Assembly (NCBI GenBank): GCA_947074165.1
Contig: CAMTOT010000022.1
Location: 1-15,900 of the forward strand
Reading direction: 5' to 3'
Length of the DNA stretch: 15,900 bases
DNA from: an uncultured Bacteroidales bacterium
GTDB taxonomy: Bacteria; Bacteroidota; Bacteroidia; Bacteroidales; JAUNSR01
Below, piece after piece: positions 1 through 7,245 of the stretch. The notes below the pieces were generated by a model, which saw only the letters and a list, made by a program, of their open reading frames with translations, was not told where the DNA came from and searched no databases. Made by a program: the position numbers and the translations under genes. How positions within the stretch are numbered: position 1 is the first letter of the stretch; every line of letters begins with the position of its first letter.

Positions 1-46
1 TACACCAGGACGTACACTCTTTCCCTACACGACGCTCTTCCGATCT
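1..46 (+). other. Illumina TruSeq HT i5 adapter remnant (sequencing artefact)
   Basis: Bases 14-46 are identical to the 33-base Illumina read-1 adapter/primer sequence, ending in CTCTTCCGATCT. Bases 1-5 (TACAC) match the 3' end of the P5 flow-cell segment. The 8 bases between, CAGGACGT at 6-13, sit exactly where the i5 index belongs and match index D507 of the TruSeq HT set as I remember it. The three parts are contiguous and in the right order, so this is untrimmed adapter at the contig end and not genomic DNA. Nothing upstream of base 47 can be used for biology, and the true upstream neighbour of the first gene is unknown. Confidence 0.98.
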
Positions 47-65
47 ATTTTATAGTTGGAGCATT

Positions 66-83
66 GTTATTTGTGGAAATAAC
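66..83 (+). repeat. small perfect hairpin in the leader of the GH106 gene
   Basis: GTTATTT (66-72) and AAATAAC (77-83) form a perfect 7-bp stem with the 4-base loop GTGG. It can be lengthened by ATT(G)/CAAT pairing across a small bulge. It lies about 85 nt upstream of the first possible start codon. It could be a leader-RNA hairpin, an operator or chance in AT-rich DNA. No T-run follows, so it does not look like a terminator. The 47-153 leader holds no convincing TAnnTTTG promoter box; the nearest is TATAGTTG at 51-58, one mismatch. Confidence 0.3.
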
Positions 84-153
84 GACAATCTAACCGACAT
101 TTTAGAGTACAAAATCCCGCTACATCCGTCATATTATCATATCTAAAGATGAA

Positions 154-3100
154 ATGACAATTATAGCTATGAATATACGAACCATACTTGCATCACTTGG
201 ACTTCTGTTTATCTCCGGAAATGTAGCCGCTGTACAGTCAGTGCAGCAGCAATTTCTTAATCCTTCAGGGGACGCTCGTCCATGGACATTCTGGTACTGG
301 ATGTACGGCGCAGTCTCTGAAGAAGCCATAACGGCAGATCTTGAGGCTATGAAACAAGCAGGTCTTGGAGGTACATACCTTATGCCGATCAGAGGTGTAA
401 ACGATGCGCCACAGCATGAGGGGGTGGCGCAACAGCTGTCTCCGGAGTGGTGGAAGATGATAAATCATAGCTTTAAAGAAGCTGACAGACTCGGACTAAA
501 ACTTGGTATGCATATTTGCGATGGTTTCGCGCTGGCAGGTGGTCCGTGGATTACTCCTGCCGAATCTATGCAAAAAGTGGTATGGAGTGATACCGTAGTT
601 GACGGAGGGAGATATAAAGAGTTGCGTCTGCCGATTCCCGCGAGTTATCAGGGATATTATAATGACATCGCGACCTATGCAATCCCACTTGATCTTCAGC
701 CGTCAGATACAGATTTATTACCTGTCGTTACATTCGAAAACACGACGCTTGAACTAAACGGGAAACCACTTAAGCCAATCACAAGAGATGAAAAAGGTGT
801 GTTCCGCTCGTCGGCTCCATGCCGTATTCAATATGAATACGCGCAACCCATAACAGTAAGAAATATTGAGATTATACTTTCCGGCAATAACTATCAGGCT
901 CACCGTATGAATGTGCAGGCAAGTCATGACGGGAAAGAATTTTTTCAGGTAAAGCAGCTTATACCAGCACGTCAGGGGTGGCAGAATACAGATTTTCAGA
1001 CAACACATGCTATAGTGCCCACTATGGCACGTTTTTTTCGCTTCGAATGGACTCCCGAAGGCAGTGAGCCCGGTAGCGAGGATCTTGACGCTGCGAAATG
1101 GAAACCTGATTTGAAGATAAAAGATATTGTATTACATACTGCTCCTCGCATTAATCAGTGGGAAGGTAAAGCGGGATTCGTATGGAGAGTGGCATCTGCC
1201 ACGACACCGGATGAAATCCCTACGCATGAATCAGTGAAGCTTAAAGATATTGTTACGCTGCCCGTGCTTAATAATGGCGCGCTGACAATAAACCTCCCTA
1301 AAGGAAAATGGCGAATTATCCGTATGGGACATACGGCTACGGGACACACCAATGCGACAGCTGGCGGCGGAAAAGGTCTTGAGTGCGATAAATTCAGCGA
1401 AGAGATAGTAAGCAAACAGGTTGAAAATTGGTTTGGACAGATGTTTGAGAAAACAGATGCCGGAGTTGCAGGCCGTGTTCTTAAATATATGCATGTTGAT
1501 AGCTGGGAGTGTGGCAGCCAGAACTGGAGTGATAATTTCGCTTCTGAATTCGCTAAACGTCGCGGATACGACCTTATGCCTTATCTGCCTGCCCTTGCCG
1601 GTATACCGGTTGAGAGTGCTGCGCGTACCGAGGTGGTACTCCGTGATGTCAGAATTACAATAAATGAACTTATATCAGACGTTTTTTATACAGTACTTGA
1701 CAGATACGCAAAGCAATATGACTGTCTGCTTTCCGCTGAATGTGTATCTCCGACAATGGTGAGTGACGGACTTTATCACTATCAGAAGGTGGATTTGCCG
1801 ATGGGTGAATTCTGGCTTAACAGCCCCACGCATGATAAACCAAACGATATGCTCGACGCCATAAGCGGAGCGCGCATATATGGTAAGAATATAGTTCAGG
1901 CAGAAGGTTTTACACAGGTTCGCGGTGTATGGAATGAAGACCCGGCTATGCTTAAACCTTTACTTGACAGAAACTATGCTTTGGGCATTAATAAACTGTT
2001 TTTTCACGTTTATACTCATAATCCGTGGATGACCAAAAGTCCAGGCATGACGCTTGAAGGCATAGGGCTTTTCTTTCAGCGTGATCAGACCTGGTGGAAT
2101 GAAGGTACGGCGTTTGTCGATTACATATCAAGATGTCAGACACTTCTTCAATACGGAGTACCGGTTACAGATATAGCGGTGTTTACCGGAGAGGAGATGC
2201 CACGCCGGGCAATTTTACCTGATCGTCTTGTACCTATGCTTCCGGGAATAGTGGGCAAGCAGAGGGTAGAGAGCGAAAACGAGCGTCTTGCAAATGTAGG
2301 TCAGCCAACACGTGTACGCCCCGTTGGTGTGACTCACTCCGCAAATATGGCTGACCCGGAAAAGTGGATTAATCCGCTCAGAGGTTATGCTTACGACTCG
2401 TTCAATAAAGACGCGCTAATAAGACTTGCTAAGGTTGAGAACGGCTCTATTGTGTTGCCCGGTGGCGCGCGATATAGTATTCTTGTATTGCCTGAGGCTC
2501 ACGCTATGAATCCTGATAATCTGCCTATTTCTCCTGAATCCGAATCTAAGATTGAGGAGTTTAAAAAAGCGGGGATAATTATACCTTCGCTACCTTATAC
2601 CGGCGATGATTTCTCCTCTTTAGGGGTGGCGCGCGATGTGGAGTTGCCTTCAGATATAGCATGGACTCACCGCAGGGGTGATGAGATGGATCTGTATTTT
2701 GTGGCAGACCAGTCTGGTAATGATGAGAGTGCTTACAGATTTACAGATAATAAAAAATATAAAGAGGTTAACGCCTCTTTCAGAATAAGCGGTCGTAAAC
2801 CGGAGTTGTGGAATCCACAGACCGGAGAGATTTTTACTCCGGCCCGATGGGAGGAGAAAAACGGCAGAACGGAGGTTACTCTGCGTTTACCCGTAAACGG
2901 ATCTGTTTTTGTCGTGTTCCCTGTCAGAGCGCGTGATGTAAATCCGCCTGTTGAGCCAATTAACTCAGAAGATTCTATATTAAGAACCAAACCATGGAAG
3001 GTTGAATTTCCTGCCATCTCTCAGAGTGTGGTTCGCGATACTCTTTTTGACTGGAGCAAAGAGAGTGACGATAAAATAAAATATTATTCGGGTAGTGCGG

Positions 3101-3438
3101 TATATAATACCACTTTCAAATATAAACCCGCTAAAAACGGTCGTATATATCTGAGTCTTGGTGATGTATGCAATGTGGCAACAGTAAAAGTAAATGGTAA
3201 AGATTGTGGTGTGGTATGGACGGCACCTTTTGAAGCTGATATAACCGACGCGCTTAAAAAAGGGGAAAATACACTTGAAATAGTAGTCACTAACACATGG
3301 GCTAACGCGCTCAGAGGCGCGGATAAAGGGAAAGCACCTTTTGATGGGATTTATACTAATGCCAAATATCGTATGTCCGGTGATGAATTATTGCCTTCAG
3401 GCCTTTTCGGACCTTTACAATTGATACGTAAATATTGA
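154..3438 (+). CDS. GH106 family alpha-L-rhamnosidase, secreted
   Basis: This is a predicted periplasmic exo-acting alpha-L-rhamnosidase that removes terminal L-rhamnose from pectic rhamnogalacturonan side chains. The 1094-residue length is usual for GH106. After the signal peptide comes the family's N-terminal signature (ARPWTFWYWM near residue 42, then LEAMKQAGLGGTYL), a TIM-barrel-like catalytic region and a C-terminal jelly-roll sugar-binding domain with GH2-like motifs (VKVNGKDCGVVW). Three glutamates stand out: E452 (DSWECG), E552 (PMGEFW) and E584 (QAEGF). Their spacing equals that of the glutamates I recall as essential in Bacteroides BT0986 (461, 561, 593), so the active site looks intact. 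ATG 169 is the likelier start because it places MNIRTILASLGLLF directly as a signal peptide; ATG 154 adds five residues. It is the first gene of a four-enzyme run, 13 nt ahead of the esterase. The family call is firm; the exact linkage cleaved is inference. Confidence 0.93.
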   Translation: MTIIAMNIRTILASLGLLFISGNVAAVQSVQQQFLNPSGDARPWTFWYWMYGAVSEEAITADLEAMKQAGLGGTYLMPIRGVNDAPQHEGVAQQLSPEWWKMINHSFKEADRLGLKLGMHICDGFALAGGPWITPAESMQKVVWSDTVVDGGRYKELRLPIPASYQGYYNDIATYAIPLDLQPSDTDLLPVVTFENTTLELNGKPLKPITRDEKGVFRSSAPCRIQYEYAQPITVRNIEIILSGNNYQAHRMNVQASHDGKEFFQVKQLIPARQGWQNTDFQTTHAIVPTMARFFRFEWTPEGSEPGSEDLDAAKWKPDLKIKDIVLHTAPRINQWEGKAGFVWRVASATTPDEIPTHESVKLKDIVTLPVLNNGALTINLPKGKWRIIRMGHTATGHTNATAGGGKGLECDKFSEEIVSKQVENWFGQMFEKTDAGVAGRVLKYMHVDSWECGSQNWSDNFASEFAKRRGYDLMPYLPALAGIPVESAARTEVVLRDVRITINELISDVFYTVLDRYAKQYDCLLSAECVSPTMVSDGLYHYQKVDLPMGEFWLNSPTHDKPNDMLDAISGARIYGKNIVQAEGFTQVRGVWNEDPAMLKPLLDRNYALGINKLFFHVYTHNPWMTKSPGMTLEGIGLFFQRDQTWWNEGTAFVDYISRCQTLLQYGVPVTDIAVFTGEEMPRRAILPDRLVPMLPGIVGKQRVESENERLANVGQPTRVRPVGVTHSANMADPEKWINPLRGYAYDSFNKDALIRLAKVENGSIVLPGGARYSILVLPEAHAMNPDNLPISPESESKIEEFKKAGIIIPSLPYTGDDFSSLGVARDVELPSDIAWTHRRGDEMDLYFVADQSGNDESAYRFTDNKKYKEVNASFRISGRKPELWNPQTGEIFTPARWEEKNGRTEVTLRLPVNGSVFVVFPVRARDVNPPVEPINSEDSILRTKPWKVEFPAISQSVVRDTLFDWSKESDDKIKYYSGSAVYNTTFKYKPAKNGRIYLSLGDVCNVATVKVNGKDCGVVWTAPFEADITDALKKGENTLEIVVTNTWANALRGADKGKAPFDGIYTNAKYRMSGDELLPSGLFGPLQLIRKY

Positions 3439-3451
3439 AAAATATAATATT

Positions 3452-4876
3452 ATGAATAAGTATATACTCGCGGCATTATTATTCGCAGGATATAATGCCG
3501 TACACGCAGAAGTAAAGCTGCCGGCGATATTTTCTGACGGTATGGTTATGCAGCAACAGACAAAAGCCAATCTGTGGGGCACGGCTAATCCTGATAAAAC
3601 GGTTAGCGTTAAGACGGGATGGGATAATAAAGCGTATAAGGTGAAATCCGACAGTGAAGGCAAATGGGCTCTTAGTGTTGATACACCCGTGGCAGGCGGA
3701 CCTTATACTATAACTTTCAATGATGGCGTTAAGTCTAAAATAGAGAATATACTTATAGGAGAACTTTGGCTTTGCTCCGGGCAGAGCAATATGGAGATGC
3801 CTATGAAAGGCTTTAAGAACCAGCCTATTGCTAATTCCGGTACTGATATACTTAATAGTAAAGATGATAATCTGCGACTTTTTACAGTAAAAAGAAAATC
3901 TTCTTTCGATGCTCAGACTGACGTGACAGGCAAATGGAGTGAAGCGGCTCCGGCATCGGTAAGAGAGTTTAGCGCTACTGCTTACTATTTTGGCGAGATA
4001 CTAAGAGAGCAGCTTAATGTGCCGGTAGGTCTTGTTGTAGCCGCATGGGGCGGCTCTGCATGTGAGGCGTGGATGCATTCAGACTGGCTTAAAGCGTTTC
4101 CTGCTGCCAGTATTCCTCAGAGTGAGGCTGATATAAAATCTAAAAACCGTACTCCTACAGTTCTATATAACGGTATGCTTAAACCGCTTATCGGCATGTC
4201 TATGCGAGGTGTGATATGGTATCAGGGTGAGGATAATTATAACAGGGCTTCTACATACTCTGATATGTTTACGACTATGATCAATGGCTGGCGTAAGGAG
4301 TGGAATCAGGGAGATTTCCCGTTCTACTATTGCCAGATAGCCCCATACGATTACAGTATTGTTACCGAGAAAGGTAAAGAGGTCATTAATTCCGCGTTTC
4401 TTCGTGAGCAGCAGGTTATGGCTGAATCTAAAACAGAGAATGCAGGCATGGCGGTTTTAATGGATGCCGGATCAGAGAAATGTATTCATCCTGCTAAGAA
4501 GAACATTGCGGGCGAGCGACTTGCGCGTCTTGCTCTTGCAAAGACCTATGCTGTAAGCGGCATAACGGCAGAGAGTCCTGTATTTAAAGATATTGAGATA
4601 AAAGGAGATACCGTCATTGTTAGCTTTGAAAGAGCTGATATGTGGATAAACGCAGGAGGTGATACATTTGAGTCGGTAAACTTTAAAGTAGCCGGCAGCG
4701 ATAAAGTATTTTATCCCGCGAAAGCGCGTATCGAAAGAAGTAAAATATATGTAAAGAGTGAGAATGTGAAGAATCCCGTAGCTGTAAGATATGCTTTTGA
4801 GAATTATGCTCATGGTGATCTGTTTTGCGAGGATTTGCCTGTGTCGTCATTCCGCTCAGATAATTGGGAAGAGTAG
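3452..4876 (+). CDS. sialate O-acetylesterase-like SGNH esterase, secreted
   Basis: A 474-residue periplasmic carbohydrate esterase of the sialate O-acetylesterase (SASA) type, expected to remove O-acetyl groups from sugars. It opens with a signal peptide (MNKYILAALLFAGYNAVHA) followed by the family's N-terminal beta domain (LPAIFSDGMVMQQ). The nucleophile block is SGQSNMEMP with catalytic Ser112. Further blocks are AAWGGSACEAW, GVIWYQGEDN and the catalytic-histidine block IHP with His346. All expected catalytic blocks are present and the length is slightly below the usual 480-650 range, without signs of truncation. Bacteroidota PULs often carry such enzymes for acetylated plant glycans, so in this context acetylated rhamnogalacturonan is a better guess for the substrate than sialic acid. 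It starts 13 nt after the GH106 gene, so the two are probably co-transcribed. The esterase fold is well supported; the substrate is inference. Confidence 0.9.
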   Translation: MNKYILAALLFAGYNAVHAEVKLPAIFSDGMVMQQQTKANLWGTANPDKTVSVKTGWDNKAYKVKSDSEGKWALSVDTPVAGGPYTITFNDGVKSKIENILIGELWLCSGQSNMEMPMKGFKNQPIANSGTDILNSKDDNLRLFTVKRKSSFDAQTDVTGKWSEAAPASVREFSATAYYFGEILREQLNVPVGLVVAAWGGSACEAWMHSDWLKAFPAASIPQSEADIKSKNRTPTVLYNGMLKPLIGMSMRGVIWYQGEDNYNRASTYSDMFTTMINGWRKEWNQGDFPFYYCQIAPYDYSIVTEKGKEVINSAFLREQQVMAESKTENAGMAVLMDAGSEKCIHPAKKNIAGERLARLALAKTYAVSGITAESPVFKDIEIKGDTVIVSFERADMWINAGGDTFESVNFKVAGSDKVFYPAKARIERSKIYVKSENVKNPVAVRYAFENYAHGDLFCEDLPVSSFRSDNWEE

Positions 4877-4909
4877 TTTTGTTTTTAATAATTGTATTTA
4901 ATGAAGTGT

Positions 4910-4943
4910 GTATGGCAGGCTGTTTTCTAACAGCCTGTCATAC
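4910..4943 (+). terminator. strong 15-bp hairpin between esterase and DUF5703 genes
   Basis: The left arm 4910-4924 (GTATGGCAGGCTGTT) and right arm 4929-4943 (AACAGCCTGTCATAC) pair over all 15 positions in RNA, with one G-U pair and a 4-base loop TTCT. This is the strongest hairpin in the 99-nt gap. The 3' flank (TGATTAATAATA) has no T-run, so classical Rho-independent termination is doubtful. Partial termination, or an RNA processing and stability element that sets different mRNA levels for the genes on either side, is as likely. The structure is certain; the function is not. Confidence 0.5.
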
Positions 4944-4975
4944 TGATTAATAATATATCGATAATATTACTGACT

Positions 4976-7222
4976 ATGAAGAGACTGTTTCTGAATATTC
5001 TTTTTGCCTCCTGGGCTATGATGTCGTTTGCATTATCGCCGGATGATTATATCTGGCGTGAGCCATCTGTCAATTCCTCAGAATCTATGCCTCTCGGTGG
5101 CGGAGATATCGGGATGAATGTATGGGTCGAAAACGGCGATATACTTTTTTATATTTCCCGCACCGGTTCTTACGACGAAAATAATACGCTTTTGAAACAA
5201 GGGCGATTTAGAATAAAAACCATACCGTCTATATTTGAAGGTTCTTCTCATTTTAAGCAGAATCTGTCTCTTAATGACGGGGTTATGACAATAGAAGGAG
5301 AGGGTGGTAAACTTACACTGTGGGTAGATGTATTTAAACCGGTATTGCATATCGAGGCATCTACTAAAAAAAACACTAAAGCTGTAGTTGAGTATGAGAA
5401 CTGGAGATACACAGACCGGCTTATCAGGAAGGTTGAAGGTCAGCAATGTTCGTATAAATGGGCTATCCCTAAGGGGCTTGTGACTCATAAAGACTCTGTT
5501 ATAGCTGCCGATTCGGAGCTGATATTTTATCATCGCAATAAAGATAATACTGTGTTTGATGTGTCAGTTGCTCTTCAAGGTATGGATTCAGTCAGGAATG
5601 AGCTTTGTAATCCTCTTAAAGATCTGATGTTTGGAGGTAAGCTATCAGGTAATAATCTGCGTTTTCGCGGGACATCACATGGTGAGTATGCGGGTACAGA
5701 CTTTAAATCATGGATGTATGAGACTGAAAAAGAGAGAAGATATCATGCTTTTACAGTAACTCTTCATACGGAAAATAGCTCAATAGAGCAGTGGCAGGCA
5801 TCGCTTCTATCTACAGAAAAACTTATTAATATAAATAAAGACAGAAACGCTTCACGTAAATGGTGGAATGAGTTCTGGACTCGCAGTTTTATATCGGCAG
5901 GCGGAGAAATGGAGGAGATAACCCGCAATTATACTCTTTTCAGATTTATGCTTGGATGTAATGCTTACGGTAAAGATCCGAGTAAGTTCAACGGAGGCCT
6001 GTTTACTTTCGATCCTGTTTATGTAGATGAGAAATATCCGTTTACACCCGATTTCAGAAGATGGGGAGGCGGTACGATGACAGCACAGAACCAGCGCCTT
6101 GTATATTGGCCAATGCTTAAAAGCGGCGATTTCGATATGATGAAATCTCAGTTTGATTTTTATAACAGACTACTGCCGGCGGCAGAGCTGCGTTCGCGCG
6201 TGTATTGGGGGCATGAAGGCGCATGTTATACCGAGCAGATAGAAAATTACGGTTTGCCCAATCCTGCTGAATACGGATTTAAACGTCCCGCTCATTTTGA
6301 TAAAGGTATTGAGTATAACGCATGGCTGGAATATCAGTGGGACACTGTGCTTGAATTCTGTCTTATGATACTTGAGACGGAAAGATACAATAATGCCGAT
6401 ATAAGTGAGTATATGCCGATGATAGAAAGCGTCCTTAAGTTTTACGACCTTCATTATCGTCAGCTTGCGGCTCAAAGGGGCAGAAAAGATCTTGACGGAA
6501 ACGGGAAACTCATTATTTATCCTGGCACTGCCTGCGAGACGTATAAAATGGCATACAATCCTTCATCGACGATAGGAGGTCTGCGTAAGGTGCTTGAAGT
6601 ATATGGACGGGATAAAGAGATGCTTGACAGAATGCCTGAAATACCGTTGAGATATATTGATGGGAAAGAGGTGATAGCACCCGCTGTAACATGGGAGCGC
6701 GTCAACAATATTGAGACGCCTCAGTTATATCCTGTATTTCCGTGGAGAATGTACGGTGTTGGGAAAGATAATATCGAAGTTGGCAGAAATACATATTTTT
6801 CAGATCCTGACGCTGTGAAATTTCGCTCTCACATAGGGTGGAAACAGTATAATATCTGGGCGGCGTGTCTTGGTCTTACTAATGAAGCGATGGAGCTTAC
6901 AAAAGAAAAGATAGGTAACGGGCCTCATCGTTTCCCTGCTTTCTGGGGGCCGGGTTATGACTGGTCGCCAGACCTGAACTGGGGCGGCAGCGGTATGATT
7001 GGTTTGCAGGAGATGCTTCTTCAGGAGAGTGACGGCAAGATATATATTCTTCCGGCATGGCCGTCAGATATTGACGTAAGTTTCAAACTGCATGCTACAG
7101 GCAGTACGACCGTCAAGGTTAAGCTTGAAAAGGGTAAAGTTACACAACTTGACGTTATGCCAAAAGAGAGAGCTAAGGATGTGATAAACTGTATTGAAAA
7201 TCCTGTATCTATAACTAAGTAA
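4976..7222 (+). CDS. DUF5703 domain protein, six-hairpin (GH95/GH65-like) putative glycosidase
   Basis: A 748-residue secreted protein with a signal peptide (MKRLFLNILFASWAMMSFA). The N-terminal beta-sandwich carries the hallmark of the DUF5703 family (NSSESMPLGGGDIGMNVW at about residues 33-50, then LFYISRTGSYDENN). A middle (alpha/alpha)6-type barrel follows, with WGHEGACYTEQ (about 411-421) and YPGTACETYK (about 515-524). The C-terminal beta domain contains ILPAWP and HATGSTTVKV, as in GH95 and other clan GH-L-like enzymes. Candidate catalytic acids are E414, E420 and E521, but this is a guess from conservation-like context. I know of no established activity for this family. The periplasmic location, fold and position between an esterase and a GH2 suggest an exo-glycosidase acting on a pectic side-chain sugar. 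It ends 23 nt before the GH2 gene and has no promoter-like box in front, so it probably belongs to the same transcript. The ATG is well placed for the signal peptide. Confidence 0.85.
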   Translation: MKRLFLNILFASWAMMSFALSPDDYIWREPSVNSSESMPLGGGDIGMNVWVENGDILFYISRTGSYDENNTLLKQGRFRIKTIPSIFEGSSHFKQNLSLNDGVMTIEGEGGKLTLWVDVFKPVLHIEASTKKNTKAVVEYENWRYTDRLIRKVEGQQCSYKWAIPKGLVTHKDSVIAADSELIFYHRNKDNTVFDVSVALQGMDSVRNELCNPLKDLMFGGKLSGNNLRFRGTSHGEYAGTDFKSWMYETEKERRYHAFTVTLHTENSSIEQWQASLLSTEKLININKDRNASRKWWNEFWTRSFISAGGEMEEITRNYTLFRFMLGCNAYGKDPSKFNGGLFTFDPVYVDEKYPFTPDFRRWGGGTMTAQNQRLVYWPMLKSGDFDMMKSQFDFYNRLLPAAELRSRVYWGHEGACYTEQIENYGLPNPAEYGFKRPAHFDKGIEYNAWLEYQWDTVLEFCLMILETERYNNADISEYMPMIESVLKFYDLHYRQLAAQRGRKDLDGNGKLIIYPGTACETYKMAYNPSSTIGGLRKVLEVYGRDKEMLDRMPEIPLRYIDGKEVIAPAVTWERVNNIETPQLYPVFPWRMYGVGKDNIEVGRNTYFSDPDAVKFRSHIGWKQYNIWAACLGLTNEAMELTKEKIGNGPHRFPAFWGPGYDWSPDLNWGGSGMIGLQEMLLQESDGKIYILPAWPSDIDVSFKLHATGSTTVKVKLEKGKVTQLDVMPKERAKDVINCIENPVSITK

Positions 7223-7245
7223 AGAAAATATAAAACAATAAATAT

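Noticed and set aside
5078..5533. 151-codon open frame on the minus strand
   Set aside because: Antisense to the DUF5703 gene with no domain signature; a shadow frame.
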